Source of the DNA: Rhodopirellula sp. SM50
GTDB lineage: Bacteria; Planctomycetota; Planctomycetia; Pirellulales; Pirellulaceae
Length of the DNA: 64,000 bases
Reading direction: 5' to 3'
NCBI RefSeq assembly: GCF_002289565.1
Contig: NZ_NTFY01000066.1
Span: 59,187 to 123,186 of the forward strand
Below are positions 41,701 through 56,700 of this stretch, piece after piece. A model generated the notes under the pieces. It searched no databases. It worked only from the letters and a program-made list of their open reading frames with translations, and was not told the DNA's origin. Made by a program: the position numbers and the translations under genes. Numbering within the stretch: position 1 is the stretch's first letter; each line of letters begins with the position of its first letter.

Positions 41701-44700
41701 GCCGAATTGATCGTCGGCGCGGTCAACGTCGCGGTAATCAAACGCGGCTTGAGCGGAAACAGACGCTGAATCGTTTCACCTTCGCTGACCCGAACACGAT
41801 TCGTCTCCAGCAGCACCAAACCTTCCGGTTGTGCGGCATGGAATCCCATGTCGTAGTCGAACTCGGCAACGACCGGCAAAAAGTAATCGCCAAACGGACC
41901 CGCGGTCGCATAAAAGCGTTTTTCTGGATCGCCGGCATCCGGGCCGGTGGCTTGATCGAAACTGACCACTCCGGCGAAACGTTGCGCCGAGTAATCGTTG
42001 TATTGCTTTTCGCGAATTTGAACGTCGTTGCGGAGCGCCAAGAATCCTGTCAAATCCGGCGTCACCATGGCGTACGATGCAACCGCACTGGGCTTGAAGA
42101 TCCCGGCGGGATCGTTGTTCCAACTCCTCGCCCCCACCCCGATGTTTGGCGGACTGGTCGTTCGAGCCACACCGTCGTCACCAACGACCATCGAATCGAC
42201 CAACCGCCAGCTTTGTTCCACCACACCTCCCTCAAGCACAACGTCGACCGGTTGCATCAGATAAAACTGATCACCGGCCGAAGCCGTCGCCGGCGCCGGG
42301 ATCGCCACACTCAGCGGCAACTCGGTCGGCGTTTCGTCGCCGGTGATGGAAACGCCCGCCGCAAATTTAAACCCGGCCGGCAATGTGTACGGCAAATTGT
42401 TTTCTGTCGTGCGTTGGACTGCAAAGTCCCTTGCCGTGTCGATGGCCCCACTGGGCACCCCCACGACAATTCCGGTGCCGTCGGCCACCAGACCACCGCC
42501 GGCATCGATCGAGACCGTCCCCATCGTCGGTGACGCGACCAATACGTTAATCACCGCCGCACGTCCCCCATTGATGACCGTGACTCGTGTTGTCCCCTCG
42601 GAAACCGCGGTCAACGTCCCCTCCGAATCCACCGTGACGATGGAGGGGTTTTCGGGAATGTACACCGAACCGCCGCCTGCCCCAGACAAGTCGACCAACG
42701 CTTCTGGCAATCGTTCGCGGACGACGATCTGACGTGATTGGCCAGACTGCATGGCATAGCTGAGCGGAAAGAATTCGACCAATCGTTCGGCACGCCCGCC
42801 GACCTCGATGGCAACAGCCGCTGACAACCCTGCCGCCGATACCGTAATGACGCTGGTTCCCAGGTCGACCGCCGAAATCAATCCGCGGTCCGTCACAATC
42901 GCGACCGCGGAATCACTGGAAGTGAACGTCGCCTCGCCCGGTAATAGTTCTACGACAGAACCATCGGCACGAATACCTCGCAGGGTCAACAAGGAAACGT
43001 TGCCCGCGCTGAGCGTCCTTTCCCTTGCCCCGACGTCTAATTTCACAAATCCGGCGGCGACCGTTGTCGTGGACAGCGATCGAGAGTTGGACGAGAGTAC
43101 GAAGTCGTCGGCAACCAATTCCAACGTCCCCTGCTGGCCGATCGCATTAGTGGAGCGAAGTGTGACCAAGCCAGATCCAAGCACGCGAGCATCAACGCCA
43201 GACAACGCGGAGACACCGACAAAGACGGGATCGGATTCCGGGTCACTCGCCAGGGAAGTGACATCCAATGCGAGAACCTGATCACCTCGAATTTCGATCG
43301 CCCCGGTAGGCACTTCAATGGCCGGGGCTTGATTGGCGATCCACCCATAACCGCTCTGCAACACGACCTGATCAAGTTGATCGACGTCCCCATCTCGATC
43401 CGCATCGGCCGCCACAACATAGCTCGGCTGACCATCCGTCGAGCCGAACGCAATACTGAACAAGGATTGATCCGCTGCATCAATCTGGTTGTCCTGATTG
43501 AGATCTCCGGCGACATACAGGTTGACACTATAGGACGCTGCCTGGGCACCCGAGACGGACAATCGATACGTCCCAGCTTGAGTGATCGTGAACGTTTTCG
43601 TCGTTCGCGAACCGTTGATAACGGATGTCCCAGCAGTCAGGTCCAGCAATTCTCCGACTCCACGATCGACATCAACTCCAATCGTGATGCTCTGAGTGGG
43701 ACTGCTACGAAGCTCTCCCTCCGTGATCGTGAAAGAGTACAAATGGGGTTGGTCGACAAACGTGCCCGTGATCGGGGCGGACAGCAGTTGCCGCGTGCCG
43801 CCGAGGTGCGGCTGAATCGTCGCGACCGACTCGACCGCGCCGTCGACGTCGTACGTGATCGACTGACCGACTGCCGAATTTGGGCTGATCGTGGTCAATC
43901 TCGAACCCGTGTCGTAGCCGTAAAACGTCCGGTCGCCCGTCGACACGTCGATCGCTGCCGCCAATCGACCGTCGTCATCGTAGCGGTAAACAAACTGCTC
44001 GCCCGTCGGACCCACCAGTTCGCTGATCCTGCCTTCTTCATCTCGAACGATCGTCAATCGCTCCCCGCTCGGCGCGACAATCGCGCTGTCGGTCACCCGC
44101 AACGACGTGCTGCCATCGGCCGCCGTGATCCGCCCCAGCGAAAAGGGGTCAGGAGTCTTTTTGGCAGAATAGGCAAACTTTTCGCCGCTGGGGGAGACGA
44201 GGGTGAAGACGGTCTCGCCGGCGGGGACCAGCGTTGGGCTGTAGGGAAGCCCGCTGCCGACGACGTAGTAGCCCGAACCCGCTTTGCGCAGGTTGGCGTT
44301 GAAGCTTTCGAGTGACCAATCGACTCCCGCGTCGGCTTGCCAGGCGGGTGCGAAGGTGGTGATGCTGCCTGACGAGGACTCCGCCGGCGCGAAACTGAAT
44401 CCGACGCGTTGTCCATCGGGTAGCGTCAAGTAGATCCGCGCGTCGTCGGTCATCGCCGCAAACGCGTCACCGGAATCGCCCCCCAAGTCGAGCGACAATC
44501 GTGGATCGAGCAGCGGCAGCGTCCAACGGGTGCCGAAGGCGGAATTTTCATCTGAAATCGTTAACGCATCATGAACCCGCGTGACCGGAACGGTGATCCC
44601 GCCGAGCGTCACCGACAAATCCGTCGCTGTTTCAAACAGCGCTCCCGATTTATCGCTGGAGTTGATTTCGATGTCATGATTGAACGTCGAAGTCAATCCA

Positions 44701-47700
44701 CCGAAATCACTGGCCGTGACTCGCAAGGTGTAAAAACCGTTGGCGAATTTTGCGGGATCCAGTTCCACGTTTTGTGTGATGCTGGTCGTGCCCGCGCCGA
44801 TCAACCGCGCCGACCCGCCGCCTCTCGGCAGAAGTTCGATGCGGTAGTCGGCCAGTCCGGTGTCGGAGATGTTGACGATCAGATCCCGCGGCTCGGTGAA
44901 CACCGGCGGCGCCAATTGCAGCACTTCGATCACCGGAGCGGCGAAGTCACTCGGATCGCGAACATAGACCGGTTTGGTGATCGTCGTCGTGCGGCCTTCG
45001 GCATCGGTCACCACCGCCGTCGCCGTGAAGCGTCCCGGCGCGTCGGCGACGAACGTTCCGCGTCCGAGAGAGTCGAGCACAACCGGTGTGCCGTCGATGG
45101 ACAACGTGGTGCTGGTTAGTTCGACATCGCTGTCGGCAATCGGTTCGATCGTGATCGGTTGCCCCGGCGTGGCCGGGAAACTGGGCGTGGTGATGACTTG
45201 CACCTTGGGACCGGCCGGCTCCAACGAGGCGACGATCGTTAAAGGACGAACCGTCGAGGTCTCTCCATCGTCCGCCGTCAATCGCACCGTGAACGTGCCG
45301 GCTTGGAAACTGGCCGCGGTCCAGCGGATCACGTCATCGGCATCCAGCGTCGCCCCGGCGGGCAAGTCGTTGGCGGCGAGTGTGATCGCGTCCCCGTCGG
45401 GATCGGTCGCGGTGATCGGTATTTCAAGCAAGGTTCCGATCTGGGCGTTGCGCAACTGGGGAGCGTCGATCGTCGGAGCCCGATTCGTTTCAGACACGGT
45501 GACGGAAACGTCGACGGAGTCTTTCGCCCCGGACGGATCCGTGACGCTGAAGGGGAACGTGTAGTTGCCGGCAGAATCGAAGTCGACGTCCCAAATCACC
45601 GTCCGGCCGGCTGGATCGAAATTAAATCCGTCGGGTGCCGCACCGTCAAAGCTGTAGATCAGCGTCTCACCGTCGGGATCGCCCGCCGAAAGCGTGAACA
45701 CCAGCTGGTCGCCTTCGCGGGTGAACAACCGCGGCAACGTACTGAGCGTCGGTGCCTGATTGGTATTGGTCACCGTCACCAGAACGTCTTCACTGCGCGA
45801 TCCCGCGCCGTCGCTGGCGGTGATACGGATCCGATAGGTCCCCGCCTGGGTTTGGCTGGGCGTCCAGCGGAACTGGCCCGACTGGCCGTCAAACGTCGCC
45901 CCGCCGGGCAACTGTCCCACCACGCCACCGACGGCCAATCCGGCTTTGAAGAACACCGGGTCGTTGTTGGGGTCGGACGCCGATGCGGTTAGCTGCAACG
46001 TCTGGCCTTCGGCGATCGTTTGTTGTCCGATCGGATCCAGGTTCGGGCGGATGTTGTTGTCGCGGACGTTCAGCGTGATCGTCCGCGTGTCGGATAGCTT
46101 CAGCGCGTCGTCGCCGTTGCCGCTGTCGGTGACCGTAAACGAGATCGTATGCGTCCCGTTGTCGGCGGCCGTCGGTGTCCAGCTGAATTGGTGTCGTCCG
46201 TACACACCGGTATCGATCAATGACGCTCCGGCCGGCAATCCGGTCGCGGTGACCGTCAAGGCATCTTGATCGTCGTCGCTGATCAGCAGATCGATCAAGA
46301 ACTGGCTATCGACCAGCGCGACGGAGTCGAAGAACGGAGTGAATCTCGGCGGCTCGTTGGGGCTGGTGATTTGCAGCGTAAACTCGACGGTCGATTTCAG
46401 AGGCAGCGGTCCGGTGGTTTCGGTGGCCGTCACCGCAAGCAAGATGTCATCTCGATCACCAGGCTGCGGCGCAAGCGACAACACTCCGGTTCCGTCTCCG
46501 TTGTCGATAAACGTCGCAAAGTCGGGCAATTGCGTGGCGCCGCTGAACGTGACTCCAAGCGCCAACGGGGCGCCTTCGAAGTCGCTGGCGGAAATCGGTA
46601 TGTCCAGCGTCTGACCAACCGCCACGGACTGCGCAGCCACATCGACGATTTGCGGCGGGAAGTTTGCGTCGGCAACGGTCAAGGACAGCGTGACCGTATC
46701 AGTCGTCGGCACACCCGTCCCGTCGCCATCGTCGCTGGCCTGAAACGTGATGTCGTATTGACCGGAATCATTAAAGCCCGGTGTCCAGGTCAATAGCTGC
46801 GTGGTGTCGTCATAGCTGGCCCCGGCGGGCAAGCCCGTGACGACGTAATCAAGATCGGGGATGAAACTCTGGTAATCGAGGAAAAAGTCTTCCGTATTGG
46901 CCGAGGGGGTCACCGGCGCGACGGGGAATTCAGGGTCGAACGCCGCGACGCGCAATTGAAACGATTGGCCTTCGAAAATTTCAAAGGGATCAATCGCCGG
47001 GAATCGAACCTGTCCATTCAGATTATTGACCGTCAGCACCGTTTGCGTTTGAGCGAGCACCTGACCGTCATCCACGTACAACGTCAATTCATAGACGCCG
47101 TGTTGATCAAACCCCGGCGTCCATTCGAAGATCCCGGTATTGGGATCCAAAAACGCCCCGGGCGGCAAGTTCGGCGAGAGGTAGCGCAGTTCGTCCCCAT
47201 CGGCATCGTCCGCGAACATGGTGAACGTGATTTCGTCGCCTTCATTGATCGTCCGCGAAGCAACCGGTGCCACCGTCGGCGCGACGTTGTTGTTGGCGAT
47301 CACGACTTGGAACGACACACTGGTTTCGACGAATCCGTCGCTGGTGATCAAGGTCACATTGTCATAGACACCCGCTTGATCACCCTCGGGGCGCCAACGC
47401 AATGCCTGGCCGAAGGGATCGAACACGGCCCCCGGCGGTAAGTTATCGGCAAAGTAGAACAGGTCGTCGCCGTCGGGATCAAATCCGCTGACGGGGACTT
47501 CGATCAAGTCGCCTTCGGTGGCAAAGACATCTGCAACCGGTGCGATGACGGGCGCGCGGTTGGCGCCGGTCACGTCCACGATCCAGGTTTGGCGTTTGTA
47601 GGCCCCCCGCGCGTCGTAGGCTCGCAATTCGAACTCGGCTTTCGGCGCTGCGTCGCGGCCCGGATTCCAATCGACAACCCCGGTGTTCGGATCAACGGTG

Positions 47701-50700
47701 GCACCTTTCGGTCCGCCGGCCAACACGTAGGTGATCGTTGCACCGTCCGGGTCGTCCGCCTCGGCGACGTACTCGTACGGCGTCTGGGCGGTCGCCGCCA
47801 AGGCAGGTGCCGAAGCGAAGATGGGCAGTTGGTTCGGCGGCAACGTGGCGAGGATCCGCGGGTTGAAATTCAGGTCCAACAAATTCGGGTTGGCGATCGT
47901 GACGGTCTGCCACTGGGAATTCGAATGGGCTCCGAGCACGGTTCCGTCCGCCAAGACTTGATAACCATTGGCGCCAGCGGGTTGGTCGTCGTGGTCAAAA
48001 AAGACGACGGAATTGTCACCGAGATCATCGAAGACCACATTGATCGGACCGGCGATATCAAAATCGGCCGAATTGGAAACCATCACGTCAAACAACAACG
48101 TGCCGTCGGCGCGGTTGATGCGGGTGTTGGAATACGAGACACGCGTCGAAATCGAAACGTCTTCGAAAACGCGGAAGGTGGTGGTGAAGCCGCTGCCCCC
48201 GATCGGGATGCCCTGTTCACTTTCCACCGTCGACGACACCGTCAGCTCATATTCAGCCGGCGCGAGTGTTTCGAACAGCAACTGTGACGATCGTGTCGCC
48301 TTGTCGTAGCGGACCGCGCCGATGTTGACACTCTCACCGGTCTCTTTGTTCCGCAGCGCGTAGTTGCCGGGATTGTTGCCGCCGACGGGACTGGAGACGT
48401 TGTTGGCCAAGGCGACATCAAACACCAATTCGGCGCGGTTCATGCCGTCGGCAATCCGCGTTTGGATCACACGCGGCGCCGCGACGGTGAAAAAGACGTC
48501 GACTTGGTCGCCCCGCGTGACCAGGAACCGACCGTCGCTGATCGGTTGGATTCCTTCGACACGTCCACGGCCGCCGGTTGCGATCTTCATCTGGCGCAGT
48601 GACAGCGGGTCGAGCACCGTGACGCTGCCTTCGGTTTCATGACCGACCAGCAGCGCGCCCTCCAGAATTGATCCCACGGGGCCGAACGCGATCGACTCGG
48701 CGCGGCCGCTGACCGTGGCGATGCGTTCGGCGCGACCGCGGAAATCGAACCGCAATACCTCACCGCCCTCGGGCCACGCCGTGCCGTACAGTGTCCCGTC
48801 AGCGGCAACGGCCAGCGAATCGACGCGGATTTCGCTAAACGGCGTCAACTTGCGTGTCGCCGTATCAAATCGGCTGATCCCACCGGTCGTCGAAACATAC
48901 AGCGCCGCCTGCCCCGGAATCGCCGCAATCCCCAACGCAATCCCCGCCCCGATCCGATCCAACACCGCGCCGGTATTGGGATCCAATTGCAACAGCCCCT
49001 CGCCACCGGTCGACGCCCACAGTTGCCCCGACGCATCGAACGCCAATTCATAAATCGGCGTGGTCGTGGGATAGGCTTCCAGCCTGTCGAGCGCGTTGGA
49101 TGACAGGCTGGAAGCCTGTCCCACTTTGTACAACTCGTTCCTGCCGGCGCCCCCGGACAGATAAACCGTTCCATCGGGTCCGACTGCCATCGCCAGTGCC
49201 CCGATCCCAGCACCGCTTTCGCCGGGAATCGTCACAAAGCGCTCCGCCGCCAACGGGCGAATCACCCGGGTGAACTTGCTCGGTTGCGTCGCACTGGTCC
49301 GTGAGGGGATTCCGAAGGCGGCTTCCGCGAACACACGATCGGCGACGGTCCCCGGACGGGCCTCCGCTTTCGGGATCACCACGGGCTGGATCACACTGAC
49401 CGACGGAGCGCTGCCGAGATTGATCTCCGGCACCAGTCGTGGCACGCGCACGCCTTGGGCGACAGGCTCGACGTTGCCGGCGTGGTCAATCGCGCGGACC
49501 AGGAACAACGGTTGCTCACCGGATTCTGCTTGGTAGAGATACGACGTCTGAACGGTCCGGTACAAGACGCTGCGATAGCGCGTGCCGCCGTCACGCGAGA
49601 CGAGCAACGAATACGCCGCGACACCGCTTCCTCCGGCGTCGTCGGTCGCGGTCCAGGAGACTTCGAATTGATTTCCGCCGATTGCGGTCGTGGTGACGGT
49701 GCTGGTCGGCGCGAAGGCATCCAGCGTCGCCAATGAGACCCGGCTATCGACTTCTGCACCGCCATCGATGATCGAGCGAGCCGTCATGCGGATCTCATCA
49801 CCGGTGGCCAGCGGATCAACATCGCCCGCCGCAACCACGTTATTGGCTGCTGCCCAGAAACCGACGGTCACCTGCTCGCCCGGCTGCAACAGACCGATGG
49901 CCGGATCGACCGGCGGTAACCCGTCGCGGCCATCGATCGCGCGCAGCAGGTACGACGCGACGCGGGTATTCGCATCCACACCGGCGGTGACTTGCAAGAC
50001 GTAGCCGTCGGTTTCGGTCAAATCAAATTCACCGACAAAGTTCGGTCGTCCCGCGGGAAGCGAAATCGATCGGCCACCGAGTTGGATGTCCGCGACTTGG
50101 AAGCTGCGTTCGTCGAGCGTGTCATCGAGCGGAACCAGGATTCGGATTTCGCGTGCCGCGTCCACCGCTTCGCCGTCATAGCTCGTGCGAACGGTGTACG
50201 GCAGCGGCGTCGCAACCGGAACAAAATTTTCGTCGCCATAGCCGCTCGGTCCGGTCAACGACGTCGAATCGCCGAGTTGATTGCCAAGGTCATCGAGGTC
50301 AAAGGCGATTTCATCGGCAATCTCACCAAATTCAAACAACGGCGGGGGGCCGGCGCGCAGCGTGAACGTGACAAAAGACGTGGGGCTGGAAAGTCCACGA
50401 TCAAAGTCATCGAAATCGGCGACATCCCCGCCCCCGGTCACGTCGGGCGTGTGACCGTAGAACTCCCGGATCAGTTCGACAAACGCAGTCAGATTGTCAC
50501 TCGCCGACGCCAGCGATACGCCGGCCTCGTCGACGATTCCCGATCCCGTTTCGCCGCCCATCAAGCCACCGACCACGCTGAAGAACGCGTTGATGTTTTG
50601 TGCCTGGCCGTCCGCGATCGGCGGCATGTCTTCGTCGCGCAGCAGTCCGCTATCGAGCAAGGCTTGCAGGTACAGGTCCGAAAAGGAATCCGCATCGCGG

Positions 50701-53700
50701 GCGACCGCAACCAGCGCCGACTGAGCCTTGCCCAAGAACGAAGTCGGATCCTCAATGTTGGCTGCCAGGATCGCGTCACGCAACTTGGCTGCTTCGTCTC
50801 GTTGATAGTCCAAGTATTCGGCCGACGTCATCGGCTTCGCCGCGGCTGCGACGTAGAAGTCGAATCCCAGATCATCCAGTTCGAACGGGCTGAGTTCTTT
50901 TAGAAAGTTCGGATCGGTTTCCAAGATTTCGCGCAAACCCGGATAGATCGTCACCGCCGAACCGACTTCCGTCACCCCTTGATTGGGCAAATCGATTGCA
51001 ACGCCCCGGGCGGTCAACACGCCGGCAAGATTCAACTCCGGCGCGACACTGGCAAAATCGAACGTGCTGATCGAATCAAACAGCGGTGCGACGGTCGACG
51101 CATCGCCTCGCAAGCCACTGGCAAATTCGATCGCCGGCCCGGGGATCAGATCGGGGCGACGGTTGGGCGCATTGGGGAATGCGTATTCCAGCAACGTGTA
51201 AGGCGTGTCGACATTGGCCAGATTTTGAACTGCAAATCCATAGGCACCGGTGGCGCCCAGGTCGATTTGGCTGGGGCCACCGACGCCGACGTTCACCGCC
51301 AAAGGATCCGCGGATTCGACTTGGAAACGATATGGATCGACCGCCAACCGCCCGTCGGGGTGCAAGACTTGGATGTCGTACAACCCGCGGGGTGCCTCGC
51401 GAAGATCGAACACGGCAACGATCTTGGTGGCGTCGATTCGGGAAACCGAAACCGGCGCAAATTCGGCCAACGTCGGTCGCACCAGCCGCACCGCCGCTTG
51501 CTCGGGAAATTCGGCTCCGCGAATCGTCACTGTCACGTAGCGATCGTCGCCGCCCGAATCCGGTGTCACATCGGTGATGCCAAACGGAATCCGAGTGGCG
51601 TTCACGGTCACCGGGTATTCCGATCGGGCGCGGGGATCGTTTTCTTCGACATCGATCCGAACGCCGCCGCGAGCGAGCACGAAATAGCGGCCGCCGAGAG
51701 TTTCGGGAATGATCATCGACTGATCGGCCGACAGGTATCCTTCGTAGGCGGCATCAAAGTCAAAAGGCGAGGGCAATCGCTCGTGGGCGGCGTACAATTC
51801 GTGCCGTCCGGTGTCGGTGGTGCTGTCCAAATCGACTCGTATTGTCTGTCCCGGCGTCACATCGAGCTGGAACAACCGACTGACACCGACCGCCAATTGG
51901 TCTTCCAGCGGGATATCCAAACGCAGCAGCGGCACCGTGATGTTGACCTCGTCGGCCGATGCCGAAGCGTTGTTGCGATTGTTTTCTCCCTCGACGACGT
52001 CATCAAAAATGTCGGTGCGAACGATGATCCGATAGCCGTCCGGCAGGACAACGGGGACTTCGAAATCGAGCGACGCCGAATAAGAATCACCCGGTTGCAA
52101 CGTGCGGGCAGAAAAAGGTTCCACACGGCCGAGAAAACGATCGCCGATGTCCCACACGCTGTCGGCGGACAGATAAACCGAGTCGGCAATACGAGCTTGA
52201 GCCTTCTCGTCACCACGGTTTTCGACGGTCCAAGAAACCGACAACACATCACCGACACTGCCCGAGGTCGGCGCGGAAATGTCGATCACCTGCAAATCCG
52301 ACGGCGGCGGCTGGATGATCAAGATCGGCGTTGCCGCGACGGTAATGTTGTTGTCTTCGTTTGTTTCGATGACCTCGCCGTCGGGATGGTACGCATTGGG
52401 AAAGTCGGTCGCAACGATGATGAAGTAGTCGCCGGTGATCCCACGTGGCAGCCAAGCGGTCTCGGTGATCGTACCGGTCTGTCCCGATGCCAAAGCGTCG
52501 AAACGGCGAATCTGTGTGACGTAGTGGTCGCTTGACACATCGAGCAATCGATCTCGCGACAGATACACGCGATCGACGAACGGCACTTGCGAATCCGGGA
52601 TCACGCCCCCGTCGTTCGTGTACGTGTAGGTGAATGTGAAATCGTTGCCGACCTCCACCACGTTGGACGAGGGATTGGAGGGATTGACGAAATCGACGGA
52701 ATCGACGACTAAATCCGGCGCCGGAACAAATTGCACGTCCAACTGCACCGAAGCCTGATTGTCACCTTCGTCGTTGAATTCCAAAACTTCGTCACTGACG
52801 CCGCGCAGTCGTGGCCAGCCCTCGGCGATCGGATAGGGCAACGAGTACAACGCGGCACTTCGATCGGCGAAAGTGGCATCGGTTTGGGCGATCACGTGGA
52901 ACGCGCCACCGATATTGTTCGGCACGCGGACTTGCAGCGCCACAGCATAGCTCTCGCCGATCTCCAGCACTTCGTCGCGTTGCGCCCCGCCCAGTTCGAT
53001 GTCATACGCATCGGTCGAGGTATCGGTCGACAGGAACACGCGATCGGCCCACTTGTCGACCCGCGTCGCCCGAGTCCCTTCGTTGGTGACCGTGAACGAA
53101 ACGTCCATCAGTGACCCACTGTCGGGACTGGTCGGAACGGCCGACAGATTGGAAATCACAAGATTGGGTTCGGCGTACTCGATCGCGATGATCTGCGATG
53201 ACGCAAAGTTGTCTGACTTTTGTCCGGCTTCCCAGGTCTTGTCGACAAAAGATTTCGGCCAATCCGGGAAACTGCTCTTTCCGAACGCGGTCAAGACGGG
53301 TTTGCCACGGGACAATCCGACGTTGGCGAAGACGTGGGCGTACCAGTTACCGCTGCTGCCCGGCGGCGACGAAACGACCATGCTGGCGTTATACGAACCA
53401 TCGACTTCGATCGGAGCGTTCAACACCTTTACCGGTGATCCGACCAACAGTGCGCGACTGGCGTCGAACACGGGGTCTTTGGATAGATAAACGTATTGCC
53501 TGATCGATTGCGTCACTTCGTTGGTCGCAAAGTCACCGGCATTGCGAACGGTCCAAGCAACGGTGATCGGTTCGCCGGATTTGCTGGTCGGCGTTGCGGT
53601 GACGTTCTCGACCACCAAATTCGCGATCGCATCGACCACCTCGGCCGCGACCGACCCGACGTTGTTGTCGGTAAAGGGGCCTTCGTAAACTTGGACCAGC

Positions 53701-56700
53701 GTGTTGGTCGGTCCGGCAAGGATCGCCAGCAACTCGTTTCGCGAAAATTGTTTCAGATCGCCGATTTCGGTTTCGCCGATCGGTTTGCCCGTGGCCGCTT
53801 CGACCCGCTTGAGGACCGCCGCGACCTCTTCGAGAAATTTCGCTTCTTCGGTCAGCGCGATTCGTGGATCCACATTTGTCCGGACAAAGAAGTGGCTGCC
53901 CTGGGCCGACGGCGGTAGCGTGAATTCGACGTCTTGCGAGTACCACTCGCCGGGATGCATTCGTCCGTCATGGGGGATGGCGAACACCAGTTGGTCCGAG
54001 GAATCAAACTCACCGTCCTCGGACAGGTAGACGGCATCGGCCCAGTTCTCGCGGTCGGTCGCGACGGTACCGATGTTGTCGACGATCCAATCCAGCGACA
54101 CCTTTTGTCCGCCCACGATCGGTTGGTCCGTGTTGACGTTGACTTCGCGGACACGCAGATCCGACGGTGGTGTCAACAGAATGTTGATCGGCGTGCTGGC
54201 GTAATTGTTTCCGTCCAGATCGTTGGGCGCGTCCGGGTTCGTGTTTTCGGCAAATGACGCTTCATAAACACTGCGATAGCCATCGGCGTAGACCGTCAAG
54301 AAATACTGACCGGTTAATCCCTTGGGAATGTTGACCGTCGCCTCGGCTTCATACGATTCACCGACCTGCAAGACACCGCCATGCCGATAGCTGCCGATAA
54401 ATCGATCGCCGCGTGCCGAATTGGGGCCGTCCAGTCCGAGGGTCAGCCAAAGCTGATCGGTCCAGGCACCCGGATCGGTCACGCCCGCGCCGCGGTTGGT
54501 GACCTTGTAGCGAACCGTAAAGGACGAATCATCGAACGCATCGCCGGGACCGGCGACGAAATCGGCGACCAAATCCGGGGGCGGAACGGGATTGGCATCG
54601 ATCGCAATGGCCTGTGCGTCGCGATTGTTCACATCGTTGGGAAATTCGTCGACGGCGTTCCGTGCATCGGTCTCGACCAACACGAACCAGTTGCCCGAGA
54701 GAGCACGGGGAATGGAAAAGGTCGCCGAACTGCTGTACTCGGTCGCCTGGCCCGAGGTCGTTCCGACGAATCCGAGCGCCGATCCGTTTTGCAGTTCGCC
54801 CAACAGAATCGCCCCCGACGTGCTGCTCGATGAAGACGACAGCCAGACGCGATCGAACCAGCGACTGCCTGCCGAGGGCGTGTCGGCAGTGCCAGCGTTG
54901 CGGACCGTGAACGCGACATCGATTGACGTCCCCGCGGTCACGCCCGAGGGATAGTCGCTGGTCACATCGACCCGCAGATCGGGACGCGGTTTAAAATTCA
55001 ACTGGAACGGATCGGAGAACGACGTGTTGTCCAACTCGTTCGCTTCGAGCACCCTGCCCGTCACATCGGTTTGGACAAACAAGCGAAATTGACCGACCGC
55101 GCGGGGCAACTGCACAAGTTCGGTGCGTGCGACCGATTTGCCTGGTTCCAACGGGTCGGCAACGGAGTAGCGGCCTAATTCAAACGTCTGCGATCCGTCG
55201 GTCGATTGCAAATAGACGCGATCGGTCCAGCCATTCTCGGTGATCCCATTGGCGTCGATCGAATCATTCAGCACGGTCCAACTGATTTCGATCTGGGTGC
55301 CGTCCAGGAAACCCGCGGGGGAATCCGGTACCGTGATGGAGCCGTCTTGGATGACCAGATTGGCGGTCGGCGGTACGAACAACACGTCAACGGCGTCACT
55401 GCGTCCCTGATTGCCTCCGCTTGCGTCATTGCCCGCGTACAAAAACTCGTAGGGACCGCCCGTGCGAACGAAGACGTAATACTGTCCATCCAGATCGCGG
55501 GGCAGATCAAAGGATTCGGTTCGCGTGTACGAGTTACCGACCGACAGCGCCCCGCCGTGGGTGCTGCTGCCGATCAATCGCAAGCCGCTGCCGTTCTCAT
55601 TTTTGCTGACATAAATGTAGTCGGTCCAAGTGTCGCGGTCGGTCGTCGCGATGCCTCGGTTGCCGATCGTCCAATTGATTTCTAAGGGCAACCCCGAGGT
55701 CGCTGATTGCCCACCGGTCACCGACACCGAATCGACAAACAAGTCGCTGTAGGCTGCGGTCGTCACATCGACGTTGTTGGCCGGCGAACCAGTGTTGCTG
55801 GCGTGGCCATCGAGTTCGTAAACGACATCCCCGCTATCGGTTTGAACAAACAACGTAAATCGACCGCTAGTTCGTGCGGCCAGGGGAATGATTTCCGTAC
55901 GGGTGTAGGACTCTCCCGCCGGCACGGCGCCAAAATGCTGAAACTCGCCCAGCACCCTGTCGTCAGCGTCGCCCAGAATTCCGTCACTGGACAAGACCAC
56001 GCGGTCGGTCCAACCGGTTTGACGCCCCGGTCCGGCACCAACATTTTTGACGGTCCACGTTACGGTCAGGTCCACCGGGTCACCGATCAACAAGTCCGGC
56101 GCGATCACTTCGCTGACCATCAGATCGGCGTAGGGAAAACCGCTGACGTCCACCTCCAGCGTCGCCGTCCCCGTCGATTCTCCGTCGCCCTCGTTGACCG
56201 TGTTGTCGGCGTCGGGGACGACGATCAAATAGTTCGTTCCGGAGACGCCGTCGGGCAGCTTCACCGTCAAGTTGTTTTGAACCTCGGCCCCGACGAGCAG
56301 ACTGTTTGCAACCGATGTTTGTCCCAAGGCGACATCGTCCGCGGACAGCGTCGGGTCGGCAGACAGATAAACGCGTTCGATCCACGATGCTGCGGCGGTG
56401 GCGTCGCCATCGTTTCGCGTCGTCCAGTTGACGGTCAGGTCTTCGCCGCTGGTGGGCGTGACTCCCGCGTCGATCGCCACACCGGAGGAGACCAAGTCGG
56501 GAAGCGGTGTCAGTGCCACGTCGACTTGGGTGTTGCTAGCTGAGATGTTGTTGCCTTCCGCCGTCGGCTCGTCGACTCGATTGGTCGCATCGGTTTCGAC
56601 CAGCACGTAGTAATTTCCGACAGCGACGTGTGCGGGAATCACGGGGCTGGCCGTCATCGTGTAGGACGCATCGGAGGCGAGAATTCCGGTGTGGGTGTAG

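Noticed and set aside
40608..42533. 641-codon plus-strand open frame
   Set aside because: It is antisense to the propeller and Ig part of the giant gene. Composition is Arg/His/Asp-rich without hydrophobic core or motif.
50979..52535. 518-codon plus-strand open frame
   Set aside because: It is antisense to the CARDB region, with the same Arg/Gly/Val-rich shadow composition and no recognisable domain.
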